Source: Physcia stellaris (taxonomy: Eukaryota; Ascomycota; Lecanoromycetes; Caliciales; Physciaceae). Taken from it: a DNA stretch of 64,000 nt. The stretch covers positions 682,001 to 746,000 of the forward strand of contig JABSSW010000003.1 in assembly GCA_018902385.1 (NCBI GenBank), read 5' to 3'. Numbering within the stretch: position 1 is the first letter of the stretch; every line of letters starts with the position of its first letter. This document shows, piece after piece, positions 24,198 to 34,057 of this stretch. Under the pieces are notes generated by a model. The model saw nothing but the letters and a program-made list of their open reading frames with translations, had not been told where the DNA came from and did no database searches. A program made the translations under genes and the position numbers.

Positions 24198-24206
24198 CCA
24201 CTAGTC
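24198..24206 (+). repeat. target-site duplication, right copy
   Basis: CCACTAGTC, identical to 20568-20576. Confidence 0.75.
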
Positions 24207-24841
24207 CGTCCCTGATGCCCATAATCTACGTTCGACTTGTCATGCCATTATTGTTGGGAGTCCCCTTCCTCGTGCCCGCCCGACGCACGGAGATCTGAAT
24301 GAGTGGAGAGTCAGAAGTTGCAGGGTACTGATGTTAGTACTCGGCTTCGATACTTGGTTAGAGCGGATGATATAGGAAGTTGTTCGGGATCGGCGAACGC
24401 GTCTCGACTGGGGTCGCTAGATATCTAGCGGAGGAATGGCTCCTCCCTTGGGCGACTAGAAGTATGTGTGATGGATGTGAGGTCCAGTTTCATGCGACGA
24501 TGTCTGAACGTGCTTTTGATACTTCTGTGAGGCGTCAAAGGTTGGTTCATGGCACCATACACCCCAGCACTGGTTTAGGTATTTTGCGGACGTAGTTCTG
24601 GCGCTACTTCCTTGTCCACGTGCGACTCGGGAGTGAAGCTTATTAATCTTGTGGATGTACGCGTACTGTGTATAGCCCTCAGACGAGCGAGAAGCAGCCC
24701 GACGGTGAACTCCAGTGTTTCATGGAGAACTGATCCGGAGGGTGGTGATTGTGTTCCGCAGAGTGGTAACCGCGGAGGCGTAGCTTGAGGATGTATTGGG
24801 CATCGTCATGATCACTGCATACGCCGGGGAGTCGCGAGCCT
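24207..24841. other. intergenic, no gene recognised
   Basis: About 630 bp between the transposon and the 3' end of the next gene. Nothing recognised. Confidence 0.4.
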
Positions 24842-25680
24842 TCATTCAAGAGCAGCGTCCTCCAGCTTCAGACGCTCCACCAACTTCTCCCTTATGAAAG
24901 GGCTCAACCCAAGGCTAACACCAAGCATCAGCACCACATCCTCAAAATCCTCACTCAATACACTCGGAACTTACAAGCCCTCCCTAGTAACAGCCCGATA
25001 AGTCCCACTGTTCTGATACCGTCCATGCCCATCCACAAACGCCCCTTGCCCATCAACCTCCAAACTCCCAAAGATATCCTCGGGCGCCGGTATCCGTCCA
25101 TAGTCAGGCGGGTTCCTCTGGTCGTAAACATGTATATACCCACCCCTCCCCGCACCCCCAGCACCACCCTGCGCACTCGCCCCGCCCGCTCCATCACCTC
25201 CTGTACCTCCGCCACCGCCATACCCCGTCCCACGTCTCCGGTTGCGTTGCTGCTGTGGGAAGAAAGCGCCGCCGGAACCTAAATTGGAGCCAGCGCTAGA
25301 GGCCATGGCTTGGGCTTGGGAGATTATGTAGGCATCTTGGTGCGCGTGTTCGGCGAGCACGGACTGCAGGATGGTGAAGAAGTTGCGGTTTTCGATCAGG
25401 GAGTCGGGGGTTGGGGGGAGCTTCGTTGTGGTCCCGATCGCTAGTTGGGGTTTCGGCGGGGATTTGGGGAGGAGGGTGAGGATGTGGCTGTTTATGGAGG
25501 TGGAGTCTGGAAATACATACTGGGGAGGATGTTAGCTGGGCTTGTAGAATGAAGGTGTGGCCGGTTACGGCTGCTTTGGCTTACGATATGCGGGTTTCCC
25601 TCGAGGGTGCTGATGCTCCTGCGACTTGTGAGGTTTATTGCACGTCGTGGGATAGCTCTGGGAAGACTTCGGGCGAACAT
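24842..25680 (-). CDS. conserved fungal protein, probably mitochondrial, function unknown
   Basis: Predicted 237-aa protein from three exons: 25680-25585, 25519-24975 and 24914-24842. The family appears conserved in filamentous ascomycetes but I know of no assigned function. The N-terminus (MFARSLPRAIPRR, then LTSRRSISTLEG) is Arg/Ser-rich without acids, a good mitochondrial presequence. A short ordered part follows (ENRNFFTILQSVLAEHAHQD), then a Gly-rich linker (GGDGAGGASAQGGAGGAGRG), a motif region (YIHVYDQRNPPDYGRIPAPE) and a C-terminal helix (LSPFIREKLVERLKLEDAAL). The last exon is required to complete that helix. Two upstream open frames end before this start and look non-coding. Confidence 0.85.
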
Positions 25681-26217
25681 TGGACGATTACTGATGTTGT
25701 CTGAGTGTCGTACGCACGAATGTTGAATTGAACGGTCGGCGAATTGGGGCAAAGGTCTACGACTCTAGATTTAGTACAAGGTGTTTCAAGGTGTTTGCAG
25801 GCATCATGACTTGTGATGAAATAGGTCCTCAACGAAAGATATTAATGGCTTGGCAGGTTCAGTAACTTCTTTAGCATTATATAGATCTTGTGAATGCTAC
25901 TGATTTCCTTCAGCTGCAATCAATGACGTTCGTAGGATATCTCTCTGTTTCCATATTTGTCATGCCGATGGTCCCATCAAAAGATCACCCAATTCTAGAC
26001 TTACCAATAAGGTACCATCCGATGTAAACCTCACTAGCCGCCTTGCTAAATACGCCGTAGTGTCAAGGAGCTTATGGCTCGTAGATGAGCTACAAGCGCC
26101 ACACTACATTCTCCAAGTGCAATTCGTGAGTGACAGAGATGTCTTGAATGCTCATGGACCACAAGGGCTGGGTACTTTGACCTGAGTCAGGTTGCCGACA
26201 ATTGCTTCTCGCGTCTC
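25681..26217. other. intergenic
   Basis: About 540 bp between the mitochondrial protein gene and the 3' end of GUF1. Nothing recognised. Confidence 0.4.
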
Positions 26218-28229
26218 CTACTTGGCGAGGAAATTCTGGAAGGCTTTATGGTCAATTGTGATATTGCCAACCGCTCTCAGTCTCTTCCTGCCTTCCTTTT
26301 GCGCTTCCAAAAGTTTCCTGCGTCGGGAAACATCGCTGGCGTGCAGCTTTGATAACACATCTTTTCGAAATGGTTTGATCGTCTCTCGAGCTACAACCCG
26401 TCTACCAACGGCAGCCTGTATCACGACCTCGAACATCTGACGGCTGACATGCTCTTTGAATTTCGTCACCCACTGCCGACCAAGCCTCTCGGCCTGAGAG
26501 GCATGGACAACACGAGCGACGGCATCGACAGGGATTTTGTTGACAACCAATTGGAGTTTCGTAATGTTACTCTTGCGGTAAGCAGCTTCCTCGTAATCGA
26601 GACTAGCGTACCCTTTTGTAACTCCTTTCAGCTTTCCAAAGAAATCGTCCACAAGCTGTGCCATTGGTAGTTCGTACTTAAGGATGACTTGCGTCGCTGT
26701 GAAGAATTGGAGCTCTTTCTGCTCTCCTCGATTACCCTCACAGAGCTCGATGACCTTGCCCAGGTACTCTTCAGGTAGCGTAATAGTTGCAACAACATAG
26801 GGCTCCTGAAGCTCCGCAACTCGATTCAGCATCTGATCCTTTTCAGGGAAATCGGCCGGATTTTTGATGATGTCCTCTTTACCGTCATCCCAAATCACCT
26901 TGAACGGTACTGTTGGGGGCGTGATGATGATAGATGCACCGTGTTCTTGACGAAGACGGTCTTCGAAAACCGAACAGTGAAGCGTGCCGAGGAAACCAAG
27001 CCTCCATCCACCACCCAAAGCCTCTGATGACTCTTTGTGAACAGTGACACTGCGATCGTTTAAGGTCAGTTGGTTAATACTATCCTCCAGATGACCGTAG
27101 TCACCTTGATCAACTGGAAAAGCCGCAACGAACACCATCGACTTGGGCTCTTCGAAGCCAGGCAGAGGTTCGACGACGCTCTCACATCCAACCGAAGTAT
27201 AGGTGTCCCCGACCTTGGCTTCCTGACTCCGCTTCATGCCGGGATTGAAGTATATGTAACCCACCTGTCCAGCTCTGAGCAGGGTCTGTGGCGTTTGGTT
27301 AGGGTACATTATGCCAACCTCGCCAACATGATACTTCAAGCCTGTTGCGAAAGAAACGACCTGGTCTCCAGCCTTGATCTGCCCATCGAAAATGCGAACG
27401 AGGAGGATGACGCCTTTATAAGTGGAGTACCACGAGTCGACCAACAGTATGCGTAAAGGCTTAAGATGGTCTCCAATAGGCCTATATCGTCAGCGCTGAT
27501 CATGCAGGATCTGGATCTGACTTACGCTGGTATTTTCTCGATCACCGTTGGCAAGATTGATTCAACGTTGAGGCCTGTCTTTGCAGATACAAGTACGGCG
27601 TTTTCTGGCTCGAGCTCGAAGGTGCTTTGCATCTGCGTCAAAGCACGGGGCGGATCAGCGGACGGAAGATCGATCTTGTTAATGACAGGCACTAATTGAA
27701 GACCTTGGGAAAATGCCAGATAGAAATTCGCTACGGTCTGCGCCTGCACCCCTTGGCTCGCGTCGACTAGTAAAAGAGCACCACCGCAGCTGGCGTAACT
27801 TCGTGATACCTCTGCCCGAAAATCGACATGACCAGGGGTGTCCACAAGGTGAAGCAAATAATCCTGGCCCTTATGATTGTATATCATACTGCATGTTTGC
27901 GCTTTGACTGTGATACCACGCTCTCGCTCGACATCGAGTCTATCAAGAATCTGCTTGTTTCCTCCAGGCGCAATTGTTCCGGTGAGCTCAAGCAGCCGAT
28001 CGCTAAGTGTACTTTTGCCATGGTCGACGTGGGCAACAATGCAGAAATTGCGGAAGCGGTCAAGAGGGATGGCTGCTATCCTTCTTTCTAGGTCTCCCAC
28101 AACGCGAGTAGCAGATGCTCTCCGTAAACCTGAAGATGCGAAGGTTCGCTTCAATTGAGTCCCGCATCCTGAAGCTGTAAACTTGACTAGGCGATGAGTG
28201 TTGACGAATGGCGAAAGACATGACCGCAT
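26218..28229 (-). CDS. GUF1: mitochondrial translation factor GUF1 (LepA/EF4 GTPase)
   Basis: Predicted 655-aa protein from two exons, 28229-27526 and 27481-26218, with a 44-bp intron. GTPase motifs are intact: G1 AHVDHGKS at about 66-73, G3 DTPGH at about 130-134, and G4 NKID at about 184-187. The remainder follows LepA order through the LepA C-terminal domain, ending KAFQNFLAK. The first 50 residues are basic and Ser-rich, a mitochondrial presequence. LepA-type factors act on the ribosome during elongation and promote accurate mitochondrial protein synthesis under stress. Divergent neighbour of MAD2, with 219 bp between start codons. Confidence 0.95.
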
Positions 28230-28448
28230 CAGAGTATTGCAGCCTCCTCGATATAGATGCCAGTTCTAGGCGGAAAATGCGGGCTTGAGCTGCTCGAGAG
28301 AAGCTGGTTCAGTCGTCGCAGCCAAAATTTGTCTAGCTCGAATGATACTAGGGTTGCCCTGCCAACGCAACCTACAACCCTAAAGTAAAGTCAACCTCCG
28401 CCCCATAGCTAAACGCTGAGATAGTATTTACTTTGACTTCCTATAGCC
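28230..28448. promoter_or_regulatory. short divergent promoter region, GUF1-MAD2
   Basis: 219 bp between two start codons on opposite strands. No specific site recognised; the two products have no obvious functional link. Confidence 0.4.
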
Positions 28449-29695
28449 ATGTCTAATGAAAAAGAGAGATCAAGAGACAAATCCAAGGTCCATAAATTAT
28501 CGTTGAAAGGTGCTTCTGGTTTGTTAGGTCTTATTAGGAATGTGATTTCTGACCAGAGTCCAGGGTCTTCGAAGTTGATTGCTGAATTTGTAAGTTTGAA
28601 TTATTGCACAGGTGATAACTATCTGATTAATTGAAGTTTGAATACTCTATCAATACCATACTGTACGCTCCGAGGACTTTTGAGCTTTCTAGTTTCTAAG
28701 TAATCTAGGTTTCAGCGTGGAGTATATCCGGCCGAAGACTTTACAGCGTTAGGTTGCCTACAAATGAGCGACTAATAACTAGCTGATTGAAGTACGCAGC
28801 GTTAAGAAATATGGTCTCAACATGCTGGGTATGGCGAGACAACTGTAGCTAAACATACAAATACTGACGCGTGACTCAGTCACCTCGGACGACCAAGTCA
28901 AAGCCTATATTAACAAGATAATGGCTCAGCTCAACAAGTGGATGATTGGCGGCAAGATCTCCAAACTTGTTGTTGTCATTACTAGTAAAGAGACTGGCGA
29001 GCATGTCGAGCGTTGGCAATTTGATGTTTGTTATTTGGAGTATTTTTTGATCAGGACTGTTGCTAAGTTGAGCAGGTGCAACTGTTCAACAAGCCTGTGA
29101 AGAAAAGCACAACTCAGAAGGCCCCAGACAAGGAGAACGCAACGCCAGAGTGAGTTTCTTCCAATGGCGGATGAGTATCAAGAAGCCTCCTTTACGCCAT
29201 TCCTGATAGGTTTCTACTCCTTCAGATGGCTTTCTAATAGGTTTGGATAGGGAGACTGAACCACCACCGCCAGAAAAGACAGAAAAAGAGATCCAATCCG
29301 AGATTCAGGCTTTGTACCGACAAATCACAGCATCTGTGACATTCCTACCACAGCTCGACGGCAATTGTACCTTCAATGTGCTTGTCTATGCGGACGCAGA
29401 CTCTGATGTCCCGATTGAATGGGGCGACAGCGACGCTAAAGAAATAAAGAACGCAGAAAAGGTGCAGTTGAGAAGTTTCAGTACAAGTAATCATAAGGTT
29501 GATACGCTTGTTAGCTATAGGTAAGTTCCACAATCGTAATCTCATTCAAATATAAATGTAGGCAACCGTGAGTAGCATTGCCAATGCATCTGGCTTGAAA
29601 TTTCTAGATTGTCAGTTTCGGCCAGGCCTAGAGACGAACTTAGATACGCAAATGTACACTCACTGACGCTCATACATCTTAGGTTGGCCGATTAG
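28449..29695 (+). CDS. MAD2: spindle assembly checkpoint protein Mad2 (HORMA domain)
   Basis: Predicted 227-aa protein from nine exons: 28449-28509, 28564-28589, 28637-28662, 28709-28747, 28800-28828, 28880-29025, 29076-29149, 29251-29520 and 29683-29695, 684 nt in all. Splicing gives a continuous HORMA domain: KLSLKG, SSKLIAEF, RGVYPAEDFTAVKKYG, LNKWMIGGKISKLVVVITS, GEHVERWQFDVQLF, then SEIQALYRQITASVTFLPQL and EKVQLRSFSTSNHKVDTLVS. Mad2 binds Mad1 at unattached kinetochores and, in its closed form, Cdc20, to inhibit the APC/C. Five of the nine exons are under 45 nt. The last intron is 162 bp and leads to a 4-residue final exon. Between the two halves there is a slightly long acidic/Pro linker (PPPPEKTEKE). 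Confidence 0.93.
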
Positions 29696-30086
29696 CAAAT
29701 CCTCAAGCGGGGAATCTCTGGATAAGTATGTCTTGGTGCATGGTCGTTTGTCCTGATACGAGCGGTGTCAGCTTTCAGAATCCTGAATGATGTGTATCAC
29801 TGAAAGCTGGCCCATCTCATCTACCATCTGTTAGCGATCACAATTTATGGTTTCGTTCGTTAGCCGTGGAAGGTGTTCTTATGGCTCTGAAATTAGCCTA
29901 ATACATAGCCAAGTTTTCACGCTTTGACCGCCATGGGTTAAATGCATGCTGCTACGATATACGAAATCCCTCTTGAAGCCAGTGACGAGTCTGACCATTT
30001 CGCCGTCATGATGATCATCTGTGCCAGCCGTAGCGTGCGAACGCCTTGCAATGGCAAACTTTCCTGTCATCTCCATTGACCTAAAT
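29696..30086. other. intergenic between convergent genes
   Basis: About 390 bp containing the presumed 3' ends of MAD2 and the proline-rich gene. Nothing else seen. Confidence 0.4.
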
Positions 30087-31789
30087 CTAATCGCGAAATT
30101 TCCCGCGTAGAGCGTCAACCTCTTTCTGAAGTGTTGATAGATCTGCTATGATATCCTTGCTCTGAATATTGGAGGCTGCTGAATTGCTTCTTTGCCGCTC
30201 CGTTTCAGTCTGTTGCTGATCGGCACCCAGAGGGAAAGGACCAAGACTACTTTGACTTGAGCCTCGTCTTCTAGGTGGAGGTGCTGGAGGCAAATTTGGA
30301 GATCCTGATCGAGATGAGATCCTATTTGAACGCTTCGCTGAGGAGGTTGAGCGATTCCGTGCTGGAGGAATTGGGGGCCGTTGCTTTGGAACATTAGTGA
30401 TGCTCTCATCCGTGAAATTGCTCGAAGTCGGCGTAGCTACGGTCGACATTGCTGATGCACTGCTTGATTCTGAGAGACCTCGGACCGCTCCGGGACGTCT
30501 AGGTGGCGGAGGAGGTGGCTGCTTCGGCCCCAATGGTGTTCCTGCTTTGTTACTTAGTGGTGAAGAGGGATGATATGCGTCGATGGGGCTGCCCTCAGGG
30601 CTTTCGTGAGCTCTAGCAGAACTTCCAAGCCACAGTTTTGGTTTATGATGGCTTTGCCGCCGCGATAAGGGAGGAGCTGGAGGTCCTCTTCGTCTGATGG
30701 GACTGCTGGGCTCTTGACTATAGTCAGGGTTGGGAGGAGATGTTTTCGTGTTTTGGGCATCGGCTTCGGTTGCTTCCGCAGTAGGGGGTGGAGGTAAAGG
30801 CTTGTTCAAGTCAGTCGGTGTCCTGGGCAAACTAGGTGATGAGACTCCGGATGCTGATCCCTGAGTCATCGATGTAACAGGGAAATCGTCGAGAGCTACC
30901 GCCTGTGGCGCATTCTCTGTCATCAACATTCCATGATGAGACCGCAATTCCTCTTCCTCGGACGGGTTCTCGTGGGATGACCTTGGCGTGTCTTGTTGCA
31001 GTCCTGGTAGAGGCCCAAATATTGATTGCCGTGAGATAGACGAAGCATCCGTAGTACTACTGTTATCACCAGAGGCCTGCGAGCTTTGATTCATCGGGTG
31101 GGATGTCCGAAGTGAAGGGTCTAAAGGGGGTTTTCTACCGGTCAGGAGCAGCTCCTTGAACTCGTCTACACTGTAGTGCGGTTTGAAAGCATTCTCCACT
31201 ATCAAACCTGTCAGTTGACTCCTATGGTTGATGGCTCTCACTAACGCTTGGAAGGTTCCGATGTCGACTTGGCTTTCTCCATCCTATTTGTAAGAGGATA
31301 AGGCGCGGGACTTAAAGCGACCGTTGCTTCGGTAATTGATCTGCCATGGAGGGAGCCTGCATTACTTATTGTGTTCCTTCGCACGTCCTCATCTTCTACA
31401 TCATTTCCGCCGTCATCCGACGACACGGCTTCGAATGGATCAATGGGCGAGGATCCTTCAAAGCTATCAGCCGAGTCAGGAGAAATCTGTGTTGAGCTAA
31501 ATGGCTCAAGAGGTGGGCTAAAAAGCTCATGAGGCAAGCCATGTTCATTGTCCGCTGCCGAATGCGGTGAGATAATCCTCACGGTCTTCTTCACAGGCTT
31601 CACGACATCTGAAAAGCCACAATTAGTGAACGATCTGAGGATTCTCGAGAACAAGATAGAATAACCAGTATTGATGGCCGGTCTCGGAAACTGTGCCCTA
31701 TCAGTCAATCCGTAGTCGTCCGTTAAATGCACATTGCCTGGCTCTTGCTCAAGGTTAATTTTACGGCGGAAAGGGTTCGTGCCAGACAT
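30087..31789 (-). CDS. proline-rich, probably SH3-binding, protein of unknown function
   Basis: Predicted protein of 532-535 aa from three exons: 31789-31666, 31608-31246 and 31207-30087 (or 31198-30087). The two candidate acceptors for the second intron (CTGACAG and TTTGATAG) lie 9 nt apart and both keep the frame. Not assigned to a named family. The N-terminus (MSGTNPFRRKINLEQ) and a central block (ENAFKPHYSVDEFKELLLTG) look conserved. The C-terminal half is rich in polyproline SH3 or EVH1 ligands (PKQPPPPPPRRPG; PPIPPARNR; NLPPAPPPRRRG), and the last 25 residues form a helix (IIADLSTLQKEVDALRGKF). The make-up suggests an actin or polarity adaptor; this is inference. The first intron is supported by a GTTATT donor, a CACTAATTG branch-like site and a TTTTCAG acceptor. 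Confidence 0.72.
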
Positions 31790-32341
31790 CACGACTCAAG
31801 GCAAGAGTCTTCATGAGGGCAACTGTGCAACTGGTCGAGTCTCAAGTCCGCCACATGCATGCTGAGACGTTGTGCTGTGGGAAGATTGCGGGTTTTAGGA
31901 CTGAGGTTCGTTCAGCCGATCCCAAGCTTCATCCTCATCGGCTGCTCGCATTGTCACTTGATCTGTTCTTTAGCCTCGAGGTGCTTTTTTATCCATCCTC
32001 TGTCAATGTTGCCGAAAGAGTAACTGGGACACATGCATGGAAGAGACGAGTGCAGCCTCAGCGCGCAAGTAAAGACTGATCGTAAACTTGCTATGCGCTC
32101 CAAGCGACTAGCACATAAGTACCTACTTCCTATGAAGCAATTGTCTTATTCTCTGCCAACACGCGAAACGCTCAAGGCCAAATCTAGCTACAGCTGATGA
32201 ACACTTCTAGTGAACCGCGATCGGCGACAAGCCTGCTCGCGAATATTCAAAGGCGCTTCTCGATTGTTTGAGCCTGCACCGGTGAACCTTCAAGATACCT
32301 TCTATTCTTACTGAAGACCCGGTAACTTCCACATTGATGCT
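31790..32341. other. intergenic
   Basis: About 550 bp: promoter of the proline-rich gene and 3' end of ECO1. Nothing else recognised. Confidence 0.4.
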
Positions 32342-33517
32342 TCATTGTTCATCTCTGAAGACATGCCATCCTGTTTCGGCTCCATACCATCGTCTTGCAA
32401 GCTGCGCTCCACTCTCTGTTGGCTGACTAAAGGCCACAAGGTCTTTTGTCACCTCCATACCATAAAAAAAATGCCTTCTAGCACAGTCTAGCAACATTTC
32501 AGCTATACCCTTTCTGCGGAATGGCCTAGATGTCCATATCCGCGTGACTCCAAGCAACACGGCTTCCGGGCGGTCTGATATAGATATTGAGGAGCTTCGA
32601 GCGTTTGCACCAAGTTCTTCCTCCTTTCCATGCTCATTGGAGTTCTTGATGACCGTGTATCCAGCGCTAATCTTTTCCATTAAACAGCATCCGACGCATC
32701 TAGCGTTCACTAAATAGACGAAGGCCTTGAATCGGGGTCCTCCGCTACCGGAACCTTGATTGATCCTTTTTCTCGTTAAAACCACCTGGTGTTTGGGCTC
32801 TAGACCACTCCACAAGTCTTCATCGCTTATGTGGGGAGCCGAGAGCTCGCCGTTTACTACTTCCAAGATTTTCTTGATTTTGTCCCGTGACAAAACAGAG
32901 CTTTGACGATCCACTACAAGTATTACCTCACCATCCCGAAGTGGTTTATTTTCCGGAGCGATTGACCGCGTAGTAGAGTCTTTCAGGAGAACCTGTCCTA
33001 TCTCTATACCGGTGCTGTTCAGGTCGTGAAAGTCGCTGTGCAGCGCGGCGTCTTCTTTGTTTGATGGTATATATTCCATCCCGCATTGCACACATGTTTT
33101 CCGGATTTCTCCCCCAAGATCGATTTGCATTTGTGTCAAGGCCGGTTTTCTACCCAGTTGTGGCGGTTTGCGCGCATTATACGCGATCTCCTTGAGTGGT
33201 TGCTTCTCCTTCGGTTTAGGACAATCCGCCTGCTCGATCGAACGCTTGCGCTTAAGGAATGAGAAGGAAGCTTTACGGTCTGTTGGTGCAGGCGAAGGTA
33301 AGCGTGAAGGGGGAGAAGCAGGAGGCGAAGAGAGTTCCGATTCGGACTCAGCCTGGATTGGATCGGAGAAGAGTTGGACATCCCCGGGTTTGGGGCTTGA
33401 AGGTGCTATGTTGGAAGACGTATCTGGGTCAGGTGTAGAACCCTGTGTTGGAGACGACAATTTAGTCCTCCGATCAGGACCTATGATCTCTTCAACTGCT
33501 CGACCGTCGTCGTCCAT
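32342..33517 (-). CDS. ECO1: cohesin acetyltransferase Eco1/Ctf7
   Basis: Predicted 391-aa protein in a single exon. A C2H2 zinc finger sits at about 140-163 (CVQCGMEYIPSNKEDAALHSD plus the following FH). The C-terminal acetyltransferase domain shows the acetyl-CoA loop (IWTSRPFRRKGIAEMLLD) and the family end FSQPTESGAQLARRWYG. Eco1 acetylates the cohesin subunit Smc3 in S phase to establish sister-chromatid cohesion. LTQMQIDLG, just before the finger, resembles the PCNA-interacting box of Eco1 proteins. The frame remains open upstream of the chosen Met to a stop near 33630 and could include the segment GTIKSYFQQ if an upstream exon exists, so the N-terminus is uncertain. It faces EXO1 across 540 bp containing ACGCG cores. 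Confidence 0.9.
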   Translation of the reverse strand: MDDDGRAVEEIIGPDRRTKLSSPTQGSTPDPDTSSNIAPSSPKPGDVQLFSDPIQAESESELSSPPASPPSRLPSPAPTDRKASFSFLKRKRSIEQADCPKPKEKQPLKEIAYNARKPPQLGRKPALTQMQIDLGGEIRKTCVQCGMEYIPSNKEDAALHSDFHDLNSTGIEIGQVLLKDSTTRSIAPENKPLRDGEVILVVDRQSSVLSRDKIKKILEVVNGELSAPHISDEDLWSGLEPKHQVVLTRKRINQGSGSGGPRFKAFVYLVNARCVGCCLMEKISAGYTVIKNSNEHGKEEELGANARSSSISISDRPEAVLLGVTRIWTSRPFRRKGIAEMLLDCARRHFFYGMEVTKDLVAFSQPTESGAQLARRWYGAETGWHVFRDEQ

Positions 33518-34057
33518 ACGTATCCTCTTATAAGGGGGATGGCCATCCTGGGCTTCTAACGCGAGCTCACGTTGCTGGAAGTAGGATTTTATGGTACCCC
33601 TGGATAGGCTTTTTAGTACACATATCTATGCTCGAAATGAAAAGCCATTTCTCCACCTTTTGAATGAGTTGGAAACACCGTACGGCATTCTGTCGGTTGC
33701 TTCACTGTATAGTAGTTTGTCGGCCTAGGTTGCACCGACTGTAATGGTGCTTGTGAGACGCGACTGGGAGACGCGTCGCGTTTTGCTTACTAATCATTAT
33801 CAACAACGCACCGGGGAACTAGTCAATGGTCGCTACTACTTTCTCGAAAGGTAAATACGTTACGACAGTGAATTTTTGGACGGCTGTGTCGCTTTTACGA
33901 TTTGTGCTCCAACGCTTGGACCAATAGAGATCGTCGCCTTGCGAAACGTTGTAGAGCATTGGCTTAAATGCTCAAAGCTATGACACCATTCATCGTACAT
34001 GCACGATACGGATGAAGAGCCTCAATTAAGTGAGGTTATTGCGGTGGCGCGTTGCTA
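33518..34057. promoter_or_regulatory. ECO1-EXO1 divergent promoter with clustered MCB-like sites
   Basis: 540 bp between the two start codons. Within 25 bp it carries ACGCGA (33758-33763), ACGCGT (33771-33776) and CGCGTT (33778-33783, reverse complement AACGCG). ACGCGT is the MluI cell-cycle box bound by MBF in ascomycete yeasts. Clustering and the S-phase roles of both flanking genes suggest a shared G1/S element; binding is inferred. Confidence 0.55.

Noticed and set aside
28867-28878. ACGCGT plus TGACTCA overlap as regulatory sites
   Set aside because: They lie at the acceptor side of a MAD2 intron and may be chance; no supporting context.
33057-33533. 158-codon plus-strand frame opposite ECO1
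   Set aside because: Shadow of the ECO1 coding strand with no protein features of its own.
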